The position numbers and the translations under genes are program-made. Below are positions 27,932-37,846 of a stretch of DNA of 64,000 nucleotides, in pieces (position 1 is the first letter of the stretch; each line of letters starts with the position of its first letter). The DNA is from Casp-actino8 sp001510455 (GTDB lineage: Bacteria > Actinomycetota > Acidimicrobiia > Acidimicrobiales > Ilumatobacteraceae): NCBI GenBank assembly GCA_027592035.1, contig JAQCIK010000008.1, positions 1-64,000 of the forward strand, read 5' to 3'. The notes under the pieces were generated by a model. That model saw only the letters and a list, made by a program, of their open reading frames with translations, searched no databases and had not been told where the DNA came from.

Positions 27932-27997
27932 CCTTGGTGCTTCTGGTGGCAAAAAAAGGCCTTTTCCGTGACGTTTTTGCCACCAGAAGCACCAAGG
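27932..27997. terminator. 24-bp perfect inverted repeat, likely strong terminator or cruciform
   Basis: Positions 27932-27955 are the exact reverse complement of 27974-27997 (24 of 24 bases), enclosing an 18-base loop. The arms begin CCTTGGTGCTTCTGG and carry A/T runs next to the loop. The loop edge includes the palindrome AAAAGGCCTTTT (27954-27965), which allows an alternative hairpin. It lies just beyond the stop of the carboxylesterase and before comF, both on the minus strand, so it fits an esterase terminator. It could also be a small mobile palindromic repeat. Confidence 0.6.
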
Positions 27998-28002
27998 AAA
28001 GC

Positions 28003-29427
28003 TCAGAGATCGGGGCGGGAGGTCTCCCAGAGGGCGCGGATGCGGGGTTCGGGGTCGTGCAGAACGGTTGCCTCCAGGTCGAACACTCGGGTCGCTCGTC
28101 GATCCAGACAGAAGCGGGGCCAGTCGACCTCCCCCGATGTCGCGAACGACACCAGTTGCGTCGACACGTCGCGAGCGATCGAGGTCCGCTCGGGCGCATC
28201 ACCGGTGAACATCGAGATTCCCGGAGCATCGAGGTTGTCGAACGTAAAGGGAATGTCGATCGCGTGACACGACCCGAACACACCACCGAATGCGGGTGTG
28301 GGCCACGTGAACCAATACATGTGCGACCGTCCGCCGTTCGACGCGTGTTTCTCGGCCAGCCGCACGGCACGTTGACGAAAACCCTCGTCACTTTGTACTG
28401 CCATCACGATCTGCGCATCGTTCTCACCCGGACGATGATCGCGGTACACGTCGATCGCCTCGTCACACCCGGGAAGCATCGACGAGATCATCGATCCCAT
28501 GGTCTCGGGAGTCATGTTCTGTGCCTCCGGCGTGAACGCACCGAACAAGCGGTTCTCGTCACGAGTCGTACCGACGACGAGTTGCGCATCGCTCGTGGCG
28601 GCCAGGTCGACGATGTCGCCGGGAAGATGAACTCCGCCCGCGGTCGGAGAAAAGAAGTCATAGGCCCGACTGCTCTTACCCATCAGCTTCTTTTGCGCGT
28701 CGAGCAATTCTTCGGCCGACTTCGTCCGCAGCTCCTCATCGTCGTCGGCGCCGGCGAGCTCGAGAAAACGATCGGCATGCATGTCGGCACGGGCACTCGA
28801 TCGGTACTGGCCGATCGACGGACTCATCGACCACACTCGATGGAACAGTCCACGAGCACTGGAGCTCGCCATGAGTGCCACGACGCTCGACCCGCCGGCC
28901 GATTCACCGAAGATCGTGACGTTGTCGGGGTCACCACCGAATCCTTCGACGTTTCGGCGCACCCATCGCAAGGCTTCGATCTGGTCCCCGAGACCGACGT
29001 TGTTCCCCCGCCAGAACCCGAACACCCCGAGGCGGTAGTTGATCGACACCACCACCACGCCTCGGCGAGCGAGTGACGCGCCGTCGTACCAGGGCGACGA
29101 TCCCGATCCGTTGACGAATCCCCCTCCATGAATCCAGACCAGGACCGGCAGTCCGGTCCGACCGTCCCCGGGGGCGTGCACCGAGAGGCTGAGGCAGTCT
29201 TCCCCCATCGGCGGCAGCGATCCCCCCATCGCCGACTCGATGAGACCCGGCTCCTGATGACAGATCGGCCCGTGCGCACGGGCCTCCCGAGTCCCTGACC
29301 AGGGACTTTCTGGCTGTGACGGCTCGAATCGGACCACGTTGGCGTAGCGAACGCCGAGGAAAGCCCGCGTTCCATCAGGTCGGCGATCGCCGGTCAGACG
29401 GCCATCGGGCAGGAGAACTTCACTCAT
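28003..29427 (-). CDS. Type B carboxylesterase/lipase
   Basis: A 474-residue alpha/beta hydrolase of the carboxylesterase type B family. The oxyanion hole is HGGGF (100-104), the nucleophile S176 is in FGESAGG, and the other triad members are likely E291 (TTRDENRLF) and H388 (GSCHAIDIPF). No signal peptide is seen from the chosen ATG, so it is probably cytoplasmic. The frame extends 21 codons upstream, but that part is unlike the family N-terminus; TACTCT lies five bases before the ATG. It hydrolyses esters of unknown origin. A 230-base gap separates it from the divergent giant lipoprotein gene. Confidence 0.9.
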   Translation of the reverse strand: MSEVLLPDGRLTGDRRPDGTRAFLGVRYANVVRFEPSQPESPWSGTREARAHGPICHQEPGLIESAMGGSLPPMGEDCLSLSVHAPGDGRTGLPVLVWIHGGGFVNGSGSSPWYDGASLARRGVVVVSINYRLGVFGFWRGNNVGLGDQIEALRWVRRNVEGFGGDPDNVTIFGESAGGSSVVALMASSSARGLFHRVWSMSPSIGQYRSSARADMHADRFLELAGADDDEELRTKSAEELLDAQKKLMGKSSRAYDFFSPTAGGVHLPGDIVDLAATSDAQLVVGTTRDENRLFGAFTPEAQNMTPETMGSMISSMLPGCDEAIDVYRDHRPGENDAQIVMAVQSDEGFRQRAVRLAEKHASNGGRSHMYWFTWPTPAFGGVFGSCHAIDIPFTFDNLDAPGISMFTGDAPERTSIARDVSTQLVSFATSGEVDWPRFCLDRRATRVFDLEATVLHDPEPRIRALWETSRPDL

Positions 29428-29656
29428 GGGCGAAGAGTAATCCGGACGAAAGTTGTCAGATCCTCTCGCGATCGCGCTCTGGAGAGGCATGGATCACTCA
29501 TTCCACCCACCGCCGGTGAACGAGGGCTCGACCCCGCCCGACGGCCAACCTTTACTCGATCTGAACACGAGGCATTCGAAGAGGCTTCGACGGCTCGTTA
29601 CACTTCGAGGTACCGGTGACACGACAAATGTCACCTCGACGCGAAAGAGGGGGACG

Positions 29657-32600
29657 ATGCGTCGTCTATCCACATTCTTCCTGGCCGGAGCACTACTTCT
29701 CACTGCCGCGTGCGGTGGGGGCGACAAGGAGAGCAGCGAGACGTCCGATGGCGGGTCGCGCAAGCTCTTCCAACCCGCCGGAGTGGTCGGTCCCGACTCG
29801 TTCGCTCCCACGTTCTCGGTCGCGTCGTATCAGGTCGATCCGGGGTCGCTCACGAGCGGCACCGTGTCGGGTTCGGCGCCCGGTCTCTACGCCGGCCGCA
29901 CATATGGCGGCTCGGGACAGAACATCTGCGACGTCGAAGCAATGATCAAGTTCCTCACCTTCTACGAGGATCGTGGTCGCGCTTGGGCCGACGTGCAGGG
30001 GATCGAGTTCGAGAACCTCGAGACGTACCTGCGCAGTCTCACCCCCGTCTTCGCGTTGCAGAACCTCAACGTGCAGATGTTCGGTTTCAAGAACGGCTCG
30101 TCGTACGGCTACGACGCCGTCATCGCCGCCGGCACGGCGATTCTGATCGACGATCAGGGCATGCCGCGTGCTCGCTGCGCGTGCGGTAACCCGTTGCTCG
30201 GCAGCTCGGAGACTCCTCCGGACGACACCGTCCCGCCGGGTGACGAGGGCAATCCCGAACCCCAGGATTCGGTTCCCCCGGGTGACGACACCGTGCCCCC
30301 CGGCGATGACACCGTCCCGCCCGGCGATGACACCGTTCCCCCTGTCGAGCGTCGCCCGGGACCCGAATGCCCCGAAGAATTCGAAGGCAACACGTACACC
30401 GATTCGAACGGTGTCACGTGGACGTGGGTGAAGGGCAACCCCACACCCGAGACGTCACCGGGTGGTGCCAACTGGTGGGACGAGGATTCGAACGGTTACC
30501 GCACCACCCAAGAACTCGAACCTGAATTCATCGATTGTCCCGAACCGGAAGACCAGCGCATTCCACAGGACGATCCCGATTGCCCCGACTGGAACTCGCC
30601 TCCGGTCACCTACACCGACCCCAACGGTGACATCTGGATCTTCGACCCTCAGAGCGGCACCTGGTACTCGACGACCGATCTCGATCAGTTCAAGGTCTCG
30701 ACCGAAGATCTGCCCGGCTACTCGGAAAACTGCGACGAAGACGACACCGATGATCCGGGCGATTCAGGAGTCAAGCCCGAGTGTCCGCAGCAATACGTGC
30801 ACGAGGAGTCCAACTCTCTCTCGTGGACGGCCTACGTCACACGAAGTGGCGAGGTCTGGCTCTTCGATCCCTTCACTCGTAGCTGGACGAATCAGCAGAC
30901 CGGTGAAGTCATCCCCGGCGACGATCCGTCAGCCCTACCGGGTTATCTGAAGGACTGTCCGTCGCCGAACGACGACCAAGGCAATCCGTGTCCGCCGCTC
31001 CGTCCCGACTACCGCGAGACCTGGGTCGATCCGGCCACGGGTGATGTCTGGACCTTCGGATTGGTTCGGTCCGACAACGGGTTCCCACGCTTGGTTTGGG
31101 AGAACTCGGTCACTGGCGAACGACTCTCACGACTCGAGCTGTACCGGCAGGCTTGTCCGGACGGGACGACTCCCGACGAGACCCCCGAGTGCCCGCCCGG
31201 TAAGCCGATCCTTGGTCAGGTCTGGATCGACACCCTGGGCAACGAATGGGTGTACGCCGCCAACGACGGTGGCGCAGACGGTTGGGACAACGTCTCGACC
31301 GAGTGGATCGAGAATCTGCTCACGCAGGATCTCCCGAATCAACCTGATGATTGCTTGCCGCCCATCGAGGAGCGTCCGTGTCCGCCGATCCTGAAGATCG
31401 CCGACGGCACGGTCTGGATCGGCGACAACGGCCACACCTACGTCTACAAGGCTGCGGCTGGTGGCTGGATCGACGCAACCGACCCCGATGGTTCCGTCGT
31501 TCCGTACACCGTGCTCCTGCCCGGATATCGCGACGACTGCTTGCCGCCCTGCCCTCCGCTCGATGCGACGAACAGTGGCTACTTCGGTGTCTGGGTCGAT
31601 CCGTCGAACGGCGAGGTTTGGATCAAGCCGATCGGTGGCACCGAGTGGTACCGCATTCCCGATGGCGAGACCATCGACGACACGCGCGACCTTCCCTTCT
31701 ACACCGAGGATTGCTTGCCGCCCTGTGACCCCGAGTCCGACGGTGGCATGACCTTCGAGTACGACGAAGATCAACGACCCGTCTCTCGGCAGGACGATCC
31801 GTACGGCGACGACAAGGAGCAGGCCGTCGACGTGAAGCCCGGTGACGAGCCGGCCAAGTTGACACAGATCGTCGACGAGTTGGTGGGGGTTTCCATCGCT
31901 GCCGGCGACGACTGCAACCCCGAGGGTTGTGTCACCCCGGACACCGAGCCCGAGCTCGGTCATTCGTTCCGTGATTCGGGTGGTGTCGTGTGGCGCTACG
32001 TCGGTGACGGTAAGTGGCTGGCCGAAGACGGACGCACGGCTGATGACGTTCTCGACATCCCCGGCTACGCCGAGGCCTGCTTGCCCCCGGACGTTCCGCT
32101 CGAGCGTGAATGCCCGGAGGAGTACGAGGGCGCTCGCTATGTCGACTCGAATGGCATCGAGTGGGTGTGGGTCGGCTTCAGTCCCGATCCGGCCGACTCC
32201 GATCATGGACAGCGCTGGTTCCATCGTTACGAGGACGGAACGGCCGAATACAAGTACACGGTCGAACTCGACCCGTTCCTCTCGGATTGTCCGAAGCCAG
32301 ACGACCTCGTGATCCAGGAGGGCGGCATCCGCGTCGATGTTCGTGCGCCGAAGATCCTCTGTGTCGGAGACTCAGCAGAGATCGTTCTGGTGGCGACACC
32401 GAGTGAAGATCAGCTCATCACCACCGCCGAGATCAACATCGACAACGCCGGTGACTTCGGTGTCCAGGTGGAGCGGACGGTCTGGGTGCACACCTGGACA
32501 CCCGATGCACCCGGCTACTACGAGATCAAGGGATCGGCCGAGGACTCAGCCGGGCTGAGCGGAGCCGATCTGGTGGTGGTCGTCGTCGAGGAATGCGGTG

Positions 32601-34027
32601 ATTCGACCGAACAGTCGAACCCGCTCCCGATCGACGTGGCGATCAACGCCGACACCGTGGTCTGCGTCGGTGACAAGTTCGTGTTCCAAGTGATCGTGAC
32701 CCTCGATCGGCGAGCCAATCTCTCGTCGCTCGACGTGACGGCCGACGGTTCACCCACCCGAGTGAGTCAACAGAACCCAACCACGTACTCGGGTTCGCTA
32801 CTCGCGGCCAGCGAAGGTGAACTCGAGATTCAAGCCAAGGGTGAAGACGACCTCGGCACGTCCGACACTGCGGTTCACTACGTCAAGGTGATCCCCTGTG
32901 ACGATGAGACCACGCCAGAGGATTCGACACCGAACGATTCGACACCGGACGACTCGAAGCCGGAGCAGAAGAACTCGGCTCCTGTCGTCGACGTCCGTGC
33001 ACCCGAGTGCGTGGAAGCCGAATCGGAGGGATCGGTGAAGGTCACCGTGACCATCACGGTCTCTGACGCCGACCTCGATCGGATGGCAGTCGTCCTGGGT
33101 GGTGGATCGAGCAGCCGCACGATCCCCACCGGCCGGTACACGATCAACGGCTCGGGATCGCAGTCGATCACGTTCGTGGTGGATTACCAGGACCGTGGAT
33201 CCACGTTCACCTTCAAGGGCGACGCCGATGACGGGCAGGACACCAGCCGGGACACGGCAACCGTTCGGGTCGAGTACCCCGGTGACTGTGACCCGACTCC
33301 GAGCACGTCGACGCCGACCAAGAACTCGGCGCCGACGGTGACGATCGCGACCAATCCGTCCGGCAAGGTCCAGGTCTGCAAGTCGGGTCAGAACACATCG
33401 GTTCCCGTGACCATCACCATCACCTCGGCCGACGTCGACAACGATCGCCTGGCGATTCTCCTCAGCAAGGACGGAGGTCAGCAGTTGAACATTGGTAGTG
33501 GTCCGGGTACCGCAACCGATTCGTTCACCATCACCTCGGCCGATATCGGGCGAACGATCACTTTCGTGGCCCGAGCAGTCGAGGCCATGACACCTGCCGT
33601 CTTCGCCGAGGCGACCGCCTCGATCGCCGTGTCGGAGAAGACCACCGGCTGTGACACCCCACCGAGCTCCTCGAGTTCGACCACTGCAGCCCCCGCTAAG
33701 AACACTGCACCAATGGTCACCTACTCGCTGGATGCAACGTACGACGCCAAGGCGGGGACGTGCTCGGTGCGAGTCACCGCGTCGGATACTGAGAAGGATC
33801 TGGTCTACATCGGTGAAGGCTCCAAGTTCATCCGTGACTCGCTGTTCACTGGCCCGTCGCCCAGATCGCGTACGTACGTGATCAAGGTGCAGCCGGGAGA
33901 GACCAAATCACTACCGTCCCACTTCGCAGTCGACCGGAACGGAGCTTCCACGGCGCTGAGCTATTCGGTCCGTCTGAGCCAGTTCGCCGGACGATTCCCG
34001 ATCACCTACAGCTGTGTGAAAGGGTGA
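29657..34027 (+). CDS. Giant DUF6777 repeat lipoprotein with Ig-like modules
   Basis: A 1456-residue lipoprotein. The lipobox LTAAC (Cys 19) is followed by a DUF6777-like domain (about 45-183: GLYAGRTYGGS, CDVEAMIKFL, AGTAILIDDQG, RCACGNPL) and a PPGDDTV repeat linker (188-232). Nine repeats of 50-60 residues follow (238-879), each opening with Cys-Pro, containing WxxDxxGxxW-like hairpins and ending near LPGYxxxC. Four or five beta-sandwich, Ig/cadherin-like modules occupy 890-1456, three joined by KNSAP or KNTAP linkers. No C-terminal anchor is present, so it is held by its lipid. The paired Cys suggest disulfides outside the cell. AGAGGGGGAC precedes the ATG. Adhesion, envelope binding or a scaffold role are possible; none is shown. 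The 230 bases upstream have only a weak TACACT box. Confidence 0.85.
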   Translation: MRRLSTFFLAGALLLTAACGGGDKESSETSDGGSRKLFQPAGVVGPDSFAPTFSVASYQVDPGSLTSGTVSGSAPGLYAGRTYGGSGQNICDVEAMIKFLTFYEDRGRAWADVQGIEFENLETYLRSLTPVFALQNLNVQMFGFKNGSSYGYDAVIAAGTAILIDDQGMPRARCACGNPLLGSSETPPDDTVPPGDEGNPEPQDSVPPGDDTVPPGDDTVPPGDDTVPPVERRPGPECPEEFEGNTYTDSNGVTWTWVKGNPTPETSPGGANWWDEDSNGYRTTQELEPEFIDCPEPEDQRIPQDDPDCPDWNSPPVTYTDPNGDIWIFDPQSGTWYSTTDLDQFKVSTEDLPGYSENCDEDDTDDPGDSGVKPECPQQYVHEESNSLSWTAYVTRSGEVWLFDPFTRSWTNQQTGEVIPGDDPSALPGYLKDCPSPNDDQGNPCPPLRPDYRETWVDPATGDVWTFGLVRSDNGFPRLVWENSVTGERLSRLELYRQACPDGTTPDETPECPPGKPILGQVWIDTLGNEWVYAANDGGADGWDNVSTEWIENLLTQDLPNQPDDCLPPIEERPCPPILKIADGTVWIGDNGHTYVYKAAAGGWIDATDPDGSVVPYTVLLPGYRDDCLPPCPPLDATNSGYFGVWVDPSNGEVWIKPIGGTEWYRIPDGETIDDTRDLPFYTEDCLPPCDPESDGGMTFEYDEDQRPVSRQDDPYGDDKEQAVDVKPGDEPAKLTQIVDELVGVSIAAGDDCNPEGCVTPDTEPELGHSFRDSGGVVWRYVGDGKWLAEDGRTADDVLDIPGYAEACLPPDVPLERECPEEYEGARYVDSNGIEWVWVGFSPDPADSDHGQRWFHRYEDGTAEYKYTVELDPFLSDCPKPDDLVIQEGGIRVDVRAPKILCVGDSAEIVLVATPSEDQLITTAEINIDNAGDFGVQVERTVWVHTWTPDAPGYYEIKGSAEDSAGLSGADLVVVVVEECGDSTEQSNPLPIDVAINADTVVCVGDKFVFQVIVTLDRRANLSSLDVTADGSPTRVSQQNPTTYSGSLLAASEGELEIQAKGEDDLGTSDTAVHYVKVIPCDDETTPEDSTPNDSTPDDSKPEQKNSAPVVDVRAPECVEAESEGSVKVTVTITVSDADLDRMAVVLGGGSSSRTIPTGRYTINGSGSQSITFVVDYQDRGSTFTFKGDADDGQDTSRDTATVRVEYPGDCDPTPSTSTPTKNSAPTVTIATNPSGKVQVCKSGQNTSVPVTITITSADVDNDRLAILLSKDGGQQLNIGSGPGTATDSFTITSADIGRTITFVARAVEAMTPAVFAEATASIAVSEKTTGCDTPPSSSSSTTAAPAKNTAPMVTYSLDATYDAKAGTCSVRVTASDTEKDLVYIGEGSKFIRDSLFTGPSPRSRTYVIKVQPGETKSLPSHFAVDRNGASTALSYSVRLSQFAGRFPITYSCVKG
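30368..32290 (+). repeat. Nine-unit W-rich, Cys-bounded protein repeat array
   Basis: Within the giant lipoprotein, nine units start at about residues 238, 309, 376, 445, 512, 575, 632, 758 and 819. A typical unit reads CP, then TYTDPNGDIWIFDP, a second W about ten residues on, and LPGY before a closing Cys. Units 1 and 9 resemble each other most (CPEEFEGNTYTDSNG and CPEEYEGARYVDSNG). Unit 8 is preceded by an acidic insert (690-750). The units have diverged strongly in DNA, so the array is old. Confidence 0.7.
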
Positions 34028-34049
34028 CAACCCTAATCTGAAGACAACA

Positions 34050-34664
34050 TCAGTGAACGGGCCCCGGGAGACCGGGGTCCGTTCGCGTTCGCATGTCGAA
34101 GCGAGGCAGCAGGACCTGCACGATGGGTCCGATACCGAGCGCGAAGGCCACCGTGCCGAGTCCGATCGGTCCGCCGAGCGCGATGCCGGTGACGAGCACC
34201 GTGAGTTCGATCACCGTACGGGCGAGCCGAATACTGATGCCGCGTTCTGACAACCCGAGCATCAGACCGTCACGGGGTCCGGCGCCGAGTCCGGAGCCGA
34301 TGTAGATCGCCGAACCGGCCCCCACGATCAGCAGCCCGGCCAACATGAGTGCCACGCGGCCCACCAGGTTCCCCGGCACACCGATCACGGGTTTGGTGAG
34401 ATTGACCACCAGACCGATCTCGACGGCGTTCAGGATCGTGCCCACACCGGGTCGTTGTCGCAGCGGAATCCAGAGGAGTAGCAGCAGCACACCGACGATG
34501 ATGATCACGGTGCCGACGGCGATGTCCGTCTTGTCGGACACTCCGGTGTGGAAGACGTCCCATGGGGCCAGGCCCACCCGTGCACGAATGAAGAACGTGA
34601 TGCCCAGACCGAACAGGAACAGGCCGACGACGCAGCGCGTCAGCCGCTCGGGCACTCGGTCCAC
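34050..34664 (-). CDS. YitT/YczE-like membrane protein
   Basis: A 204-residue membrane protein with about five hydrophobic helices. Helix-flanking motifs GLAPWDVFHTGVSD and GLGAGPRDGLMLGLSERG are an inverted-repeat pair typical of the YczE/YyaS/YitT family, whose function is largely unknown (small-molecule or lipid handling has been suggested). The start is a GTG at 34664, 7 bases after the ahcY stop, so it is probably in the ahcY transcript. Its last codons form part of a GC-rich hairpin shared with the end of the giant lipoprotein gene. Confidence 0.82.
   Translation of the reverse strand: MDRVPERLTRCVVGLFLFGLGITFFIRARVGLAPWDVFHTGVSDKTDIAVGTVIIIVGVLLLLLWIPLRQRPGVGTILNAVEIGLVVNLTKPVIGVPGNLVGRVALMLAGLLIVGAGSAIYIGSGLGAGPRDGLMLGLSERGISIRLARTVIELTVLVTGIALGGPIGLGTVAFALGIGPIVQVLLPRFDMRTRTDPGLPGPVH
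34055..34084. terminator. GC-rich hairpin between convergent genes
   Basis: GAACGGGCCCCGG (34055-34067) pairs with CCGGGGTCCGTTC (34072-34084), a 13-bp stem with one G-T wobble and a GAGA loop. It sits 28 bases after the giant lipoprotein stop and inside the 3' end of the YczE-like gene. No T-run follows, so it may act by stalling or as an mRNA end protector. Confidence 0.5.
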
Positions 34665-34671
34665 TGAATGC

Positions 34672-36120
<1,449 letters not shown>

Positions 36121-36167
36121 AGGAACTCCTGACGGGAACGGGGGCAATGACGTCTGTTGGTCCGAGA

Positions 36168-36410
36168 CTAGGCAATACGAGTGCCGGTGGCGCGACCTTC
36201 ACCCTGTGAAATTCGGGCCATCAGCCTCTCGTGCTCGGCTTCGGACACCGTTTCGGCTTCGTCGATCAACATCACGGCGATGCCGTCTCGAATGGCGTAC
36301 CGGCGCTTCAGACGAGGGTTGTAGATGCAGTCCTCGTCGTCGAACACGTGAAGCGGCCCGTGATCTTCAGGACAGGCCAGGACACTCACGAGTTCGGAAT
36401 CGAGGGGCAT
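36168..36410 (-). CDS. Trm112-like (UPF0434) small protein
   Basis: An 80-residue Trm112-family protein. It begins LDSELVSVLACPEDHGPL, the first half of the family motif, and contains RLKRRYAIRDGIAVMLIDEA, the second half. Only one Cys is present, so zinc is probably not bound, as in many bacterial members. In eukaryotes and archaea Trm112 activates several methyltransferases; here it lies beside ahcY, which removes the methylation by-product, so a link to methyl transfer is attractive but unproven. GGAGGAAAC precedes the ATG at 36410. Confidence 0.88.
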   Translation of the reverse strand: MPLDSELVSVLACPEDHGPLHVFDDEDCIYNPRLKRRYAIRDGIAVMLIDEAETVSEAEHERLMARISQGEGRATGTRIA

Positions 36411-36435
36411 GTTTCCTCCAACACATCGAGCCGGT

Positions 36436-37800
36436 TCAGACCGACGTGATCTCCAAGAGTAGTTCGGCCACCCTCTCGTCGCACTCCTCACGACTCGACG
36501 CCTCGAGATTCAATCGAAGCAAGGGTTCGGTGTTGGACGGACGCAGATTGAACCACCACGGACCACAGTCGACCGTCAGACCGTCGAGGCGATCCTGGGG
36601 GAAGTTCCCGAACTTCTTCGACACCGCATCGATCACAGCCGTCGGATTCTCGACCTGGGTGTTGATCTCACCACTCGACGAATAACGCTCGAATGGCCGC
36701 CGGAGCTCCGACATCGGAACTCCCGAGCGCGACAACTCTTCCAACATCAACATGGTCGCGATGAGTCCGCTGTCGGCGCGGTAGTTGTCGGCGAAGTAGT
36801 AGTGCGCCGAATGCTCACCACCGAACACCGCGCCGGTCTCGGCCATTGTCTGTTTGATGAAAGAGTGACCCACCTTGGTTCTGACCGGAGAACCACCGTT
36901 CTCACGAATGACCTCAGGCACGGCACGGCTGCAGATCAAGTTGTGAAGCACCGTGGCCCCGGGATTCTTGCGCAACATCGATGCTGCGAGTATCGCCGTG
37001 GTCGTGGAACCGGAGAGTCCGCGACCCTGCTCGTCGACCACGAACACGCGGTCAGCGTCACCATCGAAGGCGAGGCCGATATCGAATCCTCCGGCGACGA
37101 CTCGTGCCTGAAGGTCACGTTGGTTGGCCGGCTGAAGAGGATCGGCCGGGTGGTTCGGGAAGGTTCCGTCCAGTTCGGGGTACATCACCTCGAGTTCGAG
37201 GCGCGGCAACCGTTCGAACACCGCCGGTACGACCAGTCCACCCATTCCATTGGCCGTGTCGGCGACGACCTTCATCGGACGGAGCTCGTCGACATCGACG
37301 AACGACAACACGTGGTCGACGAACGACGCAAGGAGGTCGCGCTCGGTCCGGCGACCCGATCGATCGGCCGGCTTCGGACCATCGCCGTTCAACACTCGAC
37401 GAGCGGCCTCTTTCACGACGTCGAGTCCGGTGTCGACACCCACCGGACGGGCGCCAGCCAGGCACAGCTTCACCCCGTTGTACTGAGCCGGGTTATGCGA
37501 TGCGGTGAACATCGCTCCGGGAGCGTCGAGGCGTCCAGCGGCGAAGTAGACGAGATCGGTCGAGGCGAGGCCGATGTCGATCACGTCGACCCCCTGCTCC
37601 ATGAGCCCCCGTGAGAACGCGTCGACCAGATCGATGCCGGACGGACGCATGTCCCGAGCCACGATGGCGACCGACGCGTCGGTGAAACGAGCGAATCCGA
37701 CGCCGAGCGCGTGAGCGATGTCGGCGTCGAGCTGATCGGGCACGGTGCCACGAATGTCGTACGCCTTGACGATCGTGTCGAGGGTCTCGGCGTTCGGCAT
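36436..37800 (-). CDS. manB: Phosphomannomutase/phosphoglucomutase
   Basis: A 454-residue alpha-D-phosphohexomutase. The active-site Ser is S101 in TASHNPAQYNG, the metal loop DGDADR is at 246-251, the sugar-specificity loop GGEHSAHYYF is at 327-336, and the phosphate-binding RPSNTEPLLR lies near the C-terminus. It interconverts mannose-6-P and mannose-1-P for GDP-mannose, used with ManC (54754) and Gmd (49973). The ATG at 37800 has GGAGGA upstream and a TAGCGT box; 15 bases of this leader (CGCTAGCGTGGAGGA) recur before the flippase at 48626. The position next to ahcY and DUF3499 matches mycobacteria. Confidence 0.93.
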   Translation of the reverse strand: MPNAETLDTIVKAYDIRGTVPDQLDADIAHALGVGFARFTDASVAIVARDMRPSGIDLVDAFSRGLMEQGVDVIDIGLASTDLVYFAAGRLDAPGAMFTASHNPAQYNGVKLCLAGARPVGVDTGLDVVKEAARRVLNGDGPKPADRSGRRTERDLLASFVDHVLSFVDVDELRPMKVVADTANGMGGLVVPAVFERLPRLELEVMYPELDGTFPNHPADPLQPANQRDLQARVVAGGFDIGLAFDGDADRVFVVDEQGRGLSGSTTTAILAASMLRKNPGATVLHNLICSRAVPEVIRENGGSPVRTKVGHSFIKQTMAETGAVFGGEHSAHYYFADNYRADSGLIATMLMLEELSRSGVPMSELRRPFERYSSSGEINTQVENPTAVIDAVSKKFGNFPQDRLDGLTVDCGPWWFNLRPSNTEPLLRLNLEASSREECDERVAELLLEITSV

Positions 37801-37811
37801 AGCGATCCTCC

Positions 37812-37817
37812 ACGCTA
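37812..37817 (-). promoter_or_regulatory. -10-like TAGCGT before manB
   Basis: On the minus strand TAGCGT is followed by GGAGGATCGCT and the manB ATG. The 15-base block CGCTAGCGTGGAGGA is identical at 48604-48618 before the flippase gene. The block combines a -10-like hexamer and a Shine-Dalgarno sequence, so independent origin is possible. Confidence 0.35.
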
Positions 37818-37846
37818 GCGGTGGGGCGTCGCACCCACGAGGAGGT

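Noticed and set aside
29428..29656. Regulatory RNA or small gene in the 230-base gap before the giant lipoprotein
   Set aside because: Only a weak TACACT box is seen; no stable structure or ribosome-bound short frame could be supported.
30221..30350. Short direct repeats that look array-like
   Set aside because: They encode the PPGDDTV linker of the giant lipoprotein and have no unique spacers, so this is not a CRISPR array.
36121..36170. Possible SAH riboswitch before ahcY
   Set aside because: The region is too short and I see no conserved SAH-aptamer-like pairing; a plain Shine-Dalgarno sequence explains the start.
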